Source: Agapetus fuscipes (lineage: Eukaryota; Arthropoda; Insecta; Trichoptera; Glossosomatidae). From it: a stretch of DNA of 64,000 nucleotides. Position 1 is the stretch's first letter. Each line of letters opens with the position of its first letter. The translations under genes and the position numbers were made by a program. Shown piece by piece: positions 11,001 to 23,000 of this stretch. The stretch lies in contig OX637359.1 of the NCBI GenBank assembly GCA_951799405.1, positions 306,201 to 370,200 on the forward strand, given 5' to 3'. The notes beneath the pieces are model-generated. The model worked only from the letters and a program-made list of their open reading frames with translations, was not told the origin of the DNA and searched no databases.

Positions 11001-14000
11001 TGGTAACATTGGTAAAGTGAACCATTTTTTACAGTATGAGTGGTCAGCTTCATACTAACCTATAAGTCAAGGAAACTTATTGAAATACAATAAACGAACG
11101 ATTTTAGGTAGTTATCAAATGTGCGTATTCATATTTTTATTTAACATTCATAGACAAACAACATTCATATTTATAGACATTCAAAATGGTGCTCTTATAT
11201 TTTTACTGAACAGTGTTTACGAACTGCTATAAAATCTTGTATTCGTCGTCGAAAAAAGAAATGAGATATCGAAATGTAAGAAATCCTAATTTTTCGAACC
11301 TGTCCGTCATTTTGAATAGACCTTAATTTAACTCACGATGTTTTCGTTTTCTTGAATCTTGCCGGTCGACAGTTATGGTACAAATTTCGACGGCGATACC
11401 CATATAGAAAGTGCTAATTTTCAAGCAAGACCCAATTGCTTTAAGGCTAGATGGACCTTTGGTAAAAGCACATGAATTTTACAACCCAGCGAAGAGCACA
11501 ATTTGAAAATGAATGATATTTTTTTAGTGCTCCCCCAGGCAAAAGAAGCCCTTAGCGGGCAAACATCAGCAAACAGCAACCTATTACAAATTATAAGTTT
11601 GCCTTTGCCCTAGCAATCCTGTGTGCTTAAAAGAGCATTGTCCCCCAAACATTTCTTCTAACAGTGTCATTAAACATTGATTTCCAGGTGAACTGGACCT
11701 CCTGAAGCAGCAGTCCGGCATCTGGAGACATGACGGGGGCTCCAGCCTACACTTGCACCCAGGCGCCCCCCTGTACCCCTCCTCCCTGGCAGGCGCCCCC
11801 TCCTGCCCCTCCCAGACGAGGCTGTCTACCTCCTCGGGCATGTACGCCCCCGGCATGCTCACGGACCTGGTGAGGGAGATCAGAGAGGCGGCCAGGGTGA
11901 GGGAGGAGGCGCTGTACAGCAAGGTGCGGACCCTGCTGGACGACAAGTACGCCAACAAGGTAAACCTGCAGCATACAGCATGCTCACGGACCTGGTGAGG
12001 GAGATCAGAGAGGCGGCCAGGGTGAGGGAGGAGGCGCTGTACAGCAAGGTGCGGACCCTGCTGGACGACAAGTAGGTACGCCAACAAGGTAAACCTGCAG
12101 CAAGCTCAAGCTCCTCTCATCACTACAAGGACAACTCATCCCTTTGCATCCCTAACTATGAGAATAGAACGAGTTACCCGTATCTGTGTTCCCACCCCAT
12201 TTTAATCCTGGGCTTGAAATTTCAACCAACGTTGATAGATCTTCCTGTACCATTTGAAGATATAGCATATGTATTATAAATGGCGGCATGTATAGCGCTG
12301 GTACATCTAGTATGGTACAGCCATTAGCTGTTTACAAGCCAAGTTGTATTACTATCTATCTTCAGATAGATGCAGGAAGATCTACCGATGCCCGTTGATA
12401 CTGCTGGTGCTGATCTATTCAAAAATCAATCTCCACATAATAATAATAATAATACAAGATTTTTATAGCGCCTTTTCATGACTCTTGGTCATCTCAAAGG
12501 CGCTTGCTCATATGAGCAGGCGAACATCCTTTCAATGTCTCGAAACAAAGACAACACTAGCAGATAAAAATGATCAGGACATCAACCACTAATCTAATCT
12601 AAGTTGCAAAGAAATGTTACATTGGAGATTCACTTTATATGCATTCTCACAAGCAGGCACGTACAAGTTTGCGCTTGCACATGCCGCATGTGAACTTACA
12701 ACATAAAAATCAAATCTCAAATGGACATACACCCTGCAATTCTTGCCGTCCTTCCCTGAAACAGGGGTGACATTGTCAAAGTGAACCATTTTTACAGCAT
12801 GGGTGGTCAGCCGCATACCATCCTATAAGCCAAGGATCATACACGACAGACTGACTAGCTCATGAGAATTCTTCTTTTGAATGCTGCAGGCAGATATTTT
12901 TGTTTTTTTACCAAGAATCGAATAATCGTCTTGTTTTAATTTTTTTCAACCTAATAAATGACTCAATCTCTTAAGTCTTGTCTCACATTCTCAGCGATTT
13001 TACCGTCAAGTTAAAATATATTTCAGTACCTAATTTCTCTTTGTAGTTTGATATATTTGCAGCGTTGGCTGGCAGCCCAAAGTTTCACCGCTCTAAAAAT
13101 ATAATTTTATCTCCCAAGACAAACTCATACTTGTATCACTAACCACACAATGCCACAGATCAACTTGTCATGGCAAATAATAACAACTTTCCTTTGTCCC
13201 GTAAATATATTGTATACCCACATCTTTTATTACTTTTTCTGGTTTTTATTTAATTTTTCTTCTGTTGGTATATGCGCAATAAGCAAATACAGGGATCATC
13301 ATTTGTTTGCTTTCGCACATCTACATTATCTACATTATCTTGCAGATATTTTTAACCATCTTATCTCACATTTATTCTTATCTTTCTTTCTGTTAAATTC
13401 TTCTAATGTATTTTTTTTAAACAAGAAATAAACTGCCAAGAACTTAACCATTTCAGTAAGGAATGTTTTCTCCATTTATGTACCTACCTTGAATAAATGT
13501 GATTGTCAGGTCGATAGCTCAGATGGTAAAGTGTCTGCATCCCATTCCGAGAGCTAGGGTTAGAAATGATTTCCCTTTTGGTTTTTATTTAAAATCCAAA
13601 GTAAAATACTGGCAAGTTTGATTCAGCATTCACTAGAAATGAGAACCAGCGCCCTCGAGAGCTGGAAACCCCACTTTAAGTTAAGGGGTAAGTGTAAAGC
13701 CTGCCTTCTTACCTGTAAAAATGAATACATGCGACCTATTCACGATGCAACGATTCGGGGACAACGGGGCAAAAAGTTGCTCTGTAAATGTAGCTTACTT
13801 ATGTTGTGAGCTTGTTTGTTGCTATATAAAGCACCAATTCTTAAGCAAGACCCAGTTTCTGTAAAGTTGGATAAACCTTTGGTGACTCAGTTCTTGTAGA
13901 GGCAGATGAGGTTTTCAACCCAGCGAAGGGCATATTTGAATATTAATTGAAATGTTTTCTATTTACTATTTTAATTAATTTTGAAATTGTCTTTTTTCTC

Positions 14001-17000
14001 AGATGAATGGAAACTCGGCTTCAGAAAAGAATACATATCCGGACTGGAAAAACATAGAGGCGAAGGTAATTTTTAAAATATTGTTTTCACATAGTAAGTA
14101 GTTCCATAGAACTAAAATCGTCATTCCAAGATTAATTATGGAAATGAAGATAATCCATATTGCATTGTGTTTATTTGAATTTTAAAAACTCCAAAGTGCT
14201 TTGCTTCTCATTTATTTTTATGTGATTGTTTAAAAATGATCCAAGACGCGAACCAAAATTTATCTGCGTTACCTTCCAACTGTTCCAAAAAGCTTCTAAT
14301 ATTCTCGCACAGATGTCTATAGTCCTCTCACATTTTGTTATTTGTATTTACCCATGTCTGCCACTCGAGAAAATCAATATTGATAATGAAATAATATTTA
14401 CAGATTATTGCTGGCACTTTTTGTAACAAGGGGGCTTAATATCAACTTATCAACATGCCGCTTTATTCCTCCGTGTACATTTGGTGTTTAACAAATAATA
14501 ACTTCTTTACCAGAGGACACAGTGCGCCACCTAGCAGTCATGTGTAACCTTTTCAACATTTCAACTATTTACCTTGCTAGAAATCAATACTTTGTATATT
14601 GTGTTGTTTTATTTTATTTTTATTATTTCGATACAATAAATTAGGCGTATGCAACTAAAGACGCTAATCCAGATTTATTTTTCGAAAATGATATAAATAT
14701 ACCTATGGAAACACAGAAAATATAATTTTCTGTAATTTCATATATTTATCCCTATTTCTCAATAAAATACTTGATTATTTCTTTAACTTATAGTTTGATA
14801 TGAGGCTGATCAACCGTATCTACTAGGGAATGCAATCTCGCGAGATTTTAGACCTAGCCGAGATCTCGCGAGACCGTAAAGCCAGTCTCGCGAGATTACG
14901 AGATTTCCGAGATCTCGCCCAATTGGGTATTTTTACTAAAAACAGTCTCTAATACTATTAATTCCGTTTATTGATTTTCAATATATAAGATATATATATA
15001 ACAAAGATCAGCCTTCTGCAGTGTTAAGAACAAAAAACTCAAAATAAAACAAAAAGAACACTTCAAAATATAACAAAAATCATCCTTCTGCAGTATTATG
15101 AACAAAAACTAAAAATAAAAAGAAATAAAAACTTCCAAATAAAACACTAAATCAGCCTTCTGCAGTATTATGAACAAAAAACTTAAAATAAAAATAAAAA
15201 AACTTCGAAATATAACACTAAATCAGCCTTCTGCAGTACCTATTATGAACAAAAAACTCAAACCAAAACAAAAAAAACACTTCGAAATGTAACACTTATT
15301 CAGCTTTCTGCAGCATTTGTAATTTTTAAGGATATGTTAGTATTATTAAAAAGTGTTATTAAAAGGATAAGTTATTTTTTAAAGTGGCTTCTCAAAAAAC
15401 ACAGCATATCAAGGGTTTCATCTGATAGACGACTCCTGATTTTACAGGCCAAGTACCCCGCAAATGCTCTTTCTGCCTCTACACTAGTCGGAACCACAGT
15501 CGACAAACAGTTGTGTACAAACTGAAGGAGTTCACCTTTAACCCCTCCAGCTTCATCCAAATTCATCTCTTTTTTAATGAGTATCTCCAATGAATTTACA
15601 GAATTTGTTGAACGATTGGGCTTTTTCAATGCTGTCAACAGTGTCAACGATTCTTGTAGCCACGAGTAGTGCCTACAGCATGCGCAGAGCAATTCGCGCG
15701 CAACCGCGCTACGATACACACACCGATTTTGCTGCACCACTCAATCTCGCAATCTCGCGAGATCTCGTATAAAAATTGAACGAGACTCAGTCTCGCAAAA
15801 TATGGACGAGATCTCGCGAGAATGAGATTGCATTCCCTAGTATCTACTATATAAAATGGTTCACTTTGCCAATGCCACCTGGTTTCAGGGATGCTCGGCT
15901 TAAGTTCGTTTGAGATTGAATTTTTTTATGTTGTAAGTGTAGGTACATGCGGCATGTGTAAGCTCCTGCTTATGGAAATGCATGTAATATGAATCTTAAA
16001 AGTAATAAATCTTTGCAACTTAGGCTATAGATTATCGCTTTTGCTGCTATACTCGAAGGACCACTCAGAACATCCGAAATGAAAGTTGTTGGAATGATCT
16101 AGGTTGTAACATTGCGAGATCTTGTCCACAATGAGCACATACTGTAAGCCTGTGAAATAGAGGATATAGGGAGATGGATCAGATCCAGGAGAGATCATGT
16201 CTCCAGCATGAGCCATGAAAGCCTCGGACACATCGTAGCTAATGAAATGCCAATAGGGCAACGCCCAGCTGGGAGACCTCCTGGAGGTGGAGAGAGCTGG
16301 ACGTCCTCAGCTCAGGAGCCATCAACTGATATGAAGCTTTTTTGTGAAACACAGATCGGAAGATCTAAATCAAGGAAGAAATACGAACTTGTTTAGCAGA
16401 ATCGTTTTGGGATCGTCATACCCAAACAGGCTCGTCGCCCTCGGCAAAAATAGCCTCACACTACACTTGGCAGAAACCGGAGCCAAGTCACGTATTGAAG
16501 AGCCGATAAAAAAAGTTAACACGGTGTTTGGAGAGCGTGCATTTTCAGTTGCTGGTCCTCTGGCCTGGAACCTCCTGCTTCATCATGTGAGAGAGCTAGA
16601 GGACCATGGGAAGTTCCGAAATGTACTGAAGACAAGCTAATTTATGGCATCACATGCACAAGCGCCCTTGGAGTGACTACATCACGAAACCACCAACTCT
16701 TCACCATCATCGGCCGGTCCGTAGTCTAGTGGTTAACGCGACGGTCTCGCAATCTGAAGGTCGTAGATTCAAAGCTCCAGCCTTACAGCAAGTGGGTCCA
16801 ACAGTACAGCTCGCATCGTTCAGAGTCGCATCTTCTTCTCACTCTCGCTTGCATTATTTGCGGATTGTCGAGCAGTATCGTTTTGGCATCGCGAGCATGT
16901 TTGCTCAGTCTGCCCTGCGTTAGAAAGAGACGCAGCTGTTTTCGCTTGCCCAACACAAATGTTGATTGTGTACCTTGTACTCGGAGAGGAGTGAGGAGGG

Positions 17001-20000
17001 GGGGGCTGAGACACCCTCGCCTTCTCGCTCCCACCCTCAGGGACATGACGGAGAAAGAAATATCGGCATTATGTTGTAAAACTCGTATAAGGAGATTTTG
17101 CATGAAAAGGTAATGACGCTGGATCAAATGATAGAAGTCTGCAAGGACAAAAGAAAATGACGGTTGATCTGCAATATTGGCGGCTAAAACTTTTAATTTT
17201 TAAATATATTTATTCAATTGTGTCACTGTGTACCTACTCAGCCTTCACAAGAAATAAGTACTTGTCAATCTCCTCGAAAGCTGAGAAACCCGTACTTCAA
17301 CTTAAGTGGTTGGCGTAAGGCTGCCTCCCTTACCTGAAAAAATAAGTTACACTCTCCACATGCGGCCTTTTCCTCCGAGGAGAACACGGCAAGAAGTCGC
17401 ACTATATGTGTAGCTTAGTAACTAAATTGCTGCCTATAGATCAGCTATACTCTAAGTGTGTTCCGCGGAACCCTAGGGTTCCATGATATCTCTGTCGGGG
17501 TTCCGCAAGAATTTAGAAAAAAAAATCAAAACACCTCTCTCTGGTCGCTCCGCGGCTGCGCGGACTCCGCGGCCGCGGAGCTTAATAAAAAACAAATAAA
17601 AACAAACAAATAAAATTTAATAAAACCATGTGTATTAGACATAACGAAATGTATGCTCGATGAAAAATCTGCAAAGCATCTTTCCACTGTTCCGCTATCA
17701 AACGATACTGTTTCACGACGAATCCATGATCTGGCAAGCTACGTCAAACAAGAACTAGTTACACGTCTACAAAATACACGATTCGCCTTGCAAATGGACG
17801 AGTCGACTGATGTCGCTGGTTTGGCTACCCTGCTGGTTATTGTGAGATATCCATATAAAAGTTCTTTTGAAGAAGACATGCTTATGTGTTCACCGCTGCG
17901 CGCTGCCTACAAACACTACCGGGGAAGAAATTTTTAATAAAATAAATATATTTTTTGAAGAAAATAATCTCAGTTGGAACAATTGCATTGACATTTGTAC
18001 AGATGGGGCCAAGGCGACGACAGGTAAAACAGCAGGAGCAGTGTCACGAATGAAAAATAAAGCGCCTAATTGTAGTTCCAGTCATTGTATTCTGCATAGA
18101 CAAGCAAATGCCGTCAAATCTAAAATTAGTTATGGATGAAGCGGTAAAAATAATTAATTTTATCAAATCCCGACCACTACAACCCCGATTGTTCTCATTA
18201 TTGTGTGAAGATTATGGCAGCAAACATAAAACACTGCTGCTCCATACAGAAGTGCGATGGCTGTCTCGGGGTAAAACTTTAACTGGGCTATTTGAACTTA
18301 GAGCCGAGTTACAAATGTTTCTTTCAGCAGATACTTCTTTTAATTTGAAGGACCGTTTGTATGATAAAACTTGGTTGTTCCGATTGTCTTTTATGGCGGA
18401 TATCTTTCAAAAACTTAACGAATTGAATTTATCGTTGCAAGGTAAACAGACAACAGTGTTTCAGGCCCATAATAAAATAACTGCTTTTAAAAGAAAATTA
18501 GATTTTTGGATAATTTGCATTGGTAAGAAAGAAATAGAAAGCTTTACGTTACTCAGTGAGTTTGTTAGCGAAAACGACTCAGAAATGTTTGAAGATGATG
18601 TGTTTGAAGAATTGGTCCAATATCTCAGTTCGATGCGCGCATCTTTTGAAAGTATTTTCCCGAAGAACACAATACAAAAGTTAAAGTGAATTCATGGATT
18701 TATAATCCTTTTTTACCCAACTTGAAAAAGCCTGAAAACATGTCAAACGAGATATATGAATCTCTTTTAGAAATGTCATCAGACACAAGTATGGAGTCAC
18801 TGTTCAAAACGACGCCTCTCAATGATTTTTGGTGCAGAATCCAAGATGAATATGCAATGCTTGGCCAAATGGCTCTGGATATTCTTCTCCCGTTCTCTAC
18901 CTACGCAGCCTACGCAATAGACTGGACGCCGAAGCTGATATGAGACTCCAACTTTCTTCCATCAAACCTGATATCAACCAATTGATGAAAAATAACACAA
19001 CAGTTTTCACTAGTTAGATTTTTTCTTTTTTAATGTTTTCTATTATTGTCCTTGCCAAGTGGTGAAGTAAATAATAATTAGTAACTGTTACATTGTAGGT
19101 ACTTTTATTATGCTGATTAATAAATAATACACTTATAAAAACAGCTATGGCGAGAACTCGTCGGTCTAATTAGACCGACATTCTTTCTTCTTTTCTTTAT
19201 TCTTTCCCACCTCTATGGTGGTTGGCCACTTAGTCAGGAGAGCACCTCCCGAACAGTCTCAGTAGTAACATCTCGAATTTAGGCCTTAAGTTATATGTTA
19301 AGACGCTCAGAATCACTTTGCATTTTTGTTTGTAAATTTAAAATCCTCGAGCCCTAAACTCTCACGGCTATAATCTTTCAGTGATTTCTGAGCCTCCTTT
19401 GCTTTGTGTAAACACTTGGGAAAGTGTAGCTTCACGGGAGGGCCTTCTGACACTCGCATCTCACATAACTTTTGCATGCGAGTCCTGTGACACATCCCCG
19501 GATGGGATGGATATACAGGGCGTGGGTCAGTGGAGGGGAGACTGACCCCTGAGAGAAGGTGTTGTAGGGTTCCATCAAGTATTTTGCTTCCCAAAAGGGT
19601 TCCGTCATTAAACAAGTTTGAGAACCACTGCTATAGATGATGCAGTCCTTGTATCTACTTAATTCTGCAGTGGAATTGTAAGCAACGCTCGTTCCTTGAC
19701 TTTTAGGTTGGGATAAGACTTACCATCCTTACTGTGTTGCCCCCGTTTCAGGGAAGTTCGGCAAGAGTTGCAGGGCATACGTGCATTTGAGATGTGGGTT
19801 TTAATTTTGTAAGCCCTTACCTACACATGTATCACGTGCGAATCTACACGTGTCTCCTTCAGGGCGTGCAATAAATATTAATCGAAAATAGGATTGCATC
19901 ATTGCAACTTAGGTTAGGTATAGAATATCTGATCCTTTGGAAACTGTAAAATTGCGTATTATGACCTACCCACGCTTGACAAGCTATGCACACAGCACAC

Positions 20001-23000
20001 CCCTGCTTCGTGACATACCAGTGCGTCCAGTCCTACAGCAACTGGGTCTTGCATTGGTGTGTTGCGACGTGCAAGCTTTAAGAGAACTCTTGAGGTGTGA
20101 TTCACACAAAAGGAAAAAAAAACACCTCGTATTTATTTATTTATTTCGCTATTTACCTATTCCGACCACCCACGTCCATGGTATATTTTCGTTTATTTTG
20201 TAAAAAATCTAAACCTGTTTTTATTATTTTTACTTTATAACACTTTTTTTCAATGGCCAAACGCGTCTCTCTATTCACTCTGGCGTTTTGCCAGCAACTA
20301 AAACGCTCACTAGTGGCGCTATTTTAGTTTCCATACATTTTTAGCTAAACGCTACCGTTGAGTTTATACATAAATTGTAATGGAGTAGAGCCTCAATTAT
20401 TCGAGCTATTGTAAAACAATTGTCTCTGAAAACAAAAACCCGAGTAATACGAACTTTATTACTTACTGTAAGATAAAATCACTAACCTACAGATGTATTA
20501 ATGTTTTATGAACGTAAAATTAATTAAATAATACACTGTTTTAATTCACTAAATTTTATTTTAAAAAAGTCAAACGTTTTCGCCTAAAAAGGCATCATCA
20601 GGACAATGACAATTACTCCTGATGATGCCTTTTTAGGCGAAAACGTTTGACATATTTAAAATAAAATTTAGTGAATTAAAACAGTGTATTATTTAATTAA
20701 TTATACAATGGACTTTCACTGTGTGAACTACCAAACCCTAAAAAATATTATTTTATGAACGTACCTATAATTTATACTCTAAGCTGCAAAAATACGTTAA
20801 ACACACGCGCGTGCATTTAAAATTAATATTAAATGCCCGCAAGCAAATGCGTGTTAGTTCGCGCTTACACAATATGCTTACAAAATAGAGACCCACATAG
20901 CATAAACCCTGCAACTTTTGATGAACTACCCTGCAACAGGGGTGACATTAGCAAAGTAAACCATTTTTTACAGTACCTATGGCTGATTAGTCTCATACCA
21001 TTCTATAACTTATAAGTCAAGGAATACAAATGATAAATTACATTTGAATACGTAAAACATATATAATTTATCAATTAAAATGAAAAAAAAAAATTTACAA
21101 GCCTTACAAACATTGTAGATCAACCACAATTTTCTGTTGTTGTCCTTGTAGATGTCTTTCATTTTATCCAGAGTCATAACCGTTTTCATGCAATCTCTGC
21201 TTTTATTATGACTCTGGATATCCCATTCATTCCATATGTCAGGACAGGCATGACTATGGTCCATACACAGCCAATCCTTTCTCGCTATAAAGCTACATTG
21301 AAAATAAGTTTTTCATTGCATATTTAAAAAAAAGCTTCGTCCTGCCTACGCTGCTAGGAACGGCAAAATGTAAGCTCGCTTCGACCTCGGATACTCGAGG
21401 TTCTACTGTAGCTGGAGTAGGGCCTGAGAGAGTAGGCACTGAAGAGGGCCACTTGAAGAGCCGGGTGGTCCTGCGCCTGCGCTGTGAGCACTCCAGACAC
21501 ACCTGACAAGGGACACGCTCTCTCCAACATCACGGTACGGGGAACGCTGAGGGGTCCAGTGGGTGACGCCACAGACTTGCAACCAGAAGGCATCGGGAGA
21601 GCGAATCTAAAGGTGCATCGGTGGAAGATCAAGAAGGAGAAAGAAATTAACACTCATAATTGGAAAGTAGTGGGCTTGAATCCTGGCGGGGCACAAAAAT
21701 ATATCATTTACTTTTTCAAATATGCTACTCGCTGGATTGAAAAATTCATACTCCTATCACCAAAGATCAAACCTTGCCTACTTGCTTGAGAATTGGCACT
21801 TCCTGCAGCGACGATCAAGCCTGCAGAGAGCGTTGAGGTGTGTGTGTGTGTGTGTGTGTGTGATTCACACAAAGCAGCGCTCACTAAATTAAATATAAAA
21901 TATAACAATATTATATTTAACAGTGATCATCAGTGTTCAACATGTGAGTTCGTCTTTTCACGTACTGCATGTGAAAGCACCTTAAATGAAATTAACCTTG
22001 CAATTCTTGCCGCCCTTCAAGGAAACCATCGATCTTAGACGCTGGAAAATCTTGTGGTTGATTCTTTGGACTTGTAAACAGAAGGTATCAGGCTCGAATT
22101 AAAAAGATAATGAAGTCCGCACATGAGTTGACATAGACAATATTGTGTTTATGTCGTCACGCGGCCGATTGCGGGGAAAACAAACAAATATTTCGTATCT
22201 TTTTGCTAAATATCGTAGTGCGATAGAAGTCTGACGTTTGCCCGCTGAGAAAAACAGTTGTACCTAAATTGAAAGTCCATTCTTCTCTTCGTGCTACCTA
22301 CTCGTATACTACAATAGTATAGTAAAATTGGTTCACTTTGTCAAAGCCATCCGTGTTTCAGGGAAGATATGCTATGAATCTTAAATGTAGGTACATATAT
22401 CTTTGCAATTTAAGGTTCAGATTATTATAGATAGGATTACTGGGAATCCGCTGCAAATGCAGCCTGCTAAAATGAGGCGCTATAAGATATGTTGATTGCA
22501 TGGTGGTCGAGTAAACAGCGCCGAGGCTACAGTCACCCCGCGCTCCATATCTCCGGTTACAGCTGATAAGGCCGATAGGGACCGGTTCCTGGCGGCGCGC
22601 AGCGTGTACAAGCGCGCACCTACACGTGTGACTCGCTGTGATATGATAAGCAGTAATATCCATAAGGATACCTGTGGGGGGAGGGGGGAGACCACCCAAG
22701 GAGAGCGCGCCTGCGCAGGTACATAACGCAGCACCTACCACTATTATTATTAGGAAATATCTCCATCAGATTATCACCATGGCACAATCGTTCACACATT
22801 TTCACTTCATTTTCGTACCGAGATGCTATTTCGTTGTCTTCTTCGCGTCTAACTGTGATAATGATGATTTTTACTTTAGATTCTGCTGGTCGAAATAGAG
22901 ATTTGTTGCTTTTCTAGAACCATTCTTTGTAGGTTTATAATCTCGTGTCAGTCACGACAAATTAGTCACAGAGAACTCGTCCACAGAAAGCTCGTCCTCA

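Larger units (their letters stand above)
14824..15839. mobile_element. Non-autonomous hAT element, 1016 bp
   Basis: Ends are TAGGGAATGCAATCTC and its reverse complement. A perfect 8-bp duplication GTATCTAC flanks it (14816-14823, 15840-15847), as expected for hAT. Subterminal regions carry repeated TCTCGCGAGA palindromes (about 14838, 14866, 14887, 15754, 15812). The centre has five ~72-bp repeats, then a hAT C-terminal coding remnant on the minus strand. Confidence 0.9.

Noticed and set aside
12589..12816. 75-codon open frame in NT260 (MRLTTHAVKM...), also at 29074-29301
   Set aside because: Other NT260 copies have stops or an extra A that shifts the frame, so there is no sign of coding selection.
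16783..17127. 114-codon minus-strand frame
   Set aside because: It overlaps SINE-A and RTE fragments of opposite sense; a chance frame.
20518..20702. Complete hammerhead ribozyme
   Set aside because: The core has one extra base and no convincing stem I or cleavage triplet in place, so only a hammerhead-like motif is claimed.
22480..22741. Gene in the GC-rich block
   Set aside because: Overlapping frames on both strands, none with a recognisable motif or good start.
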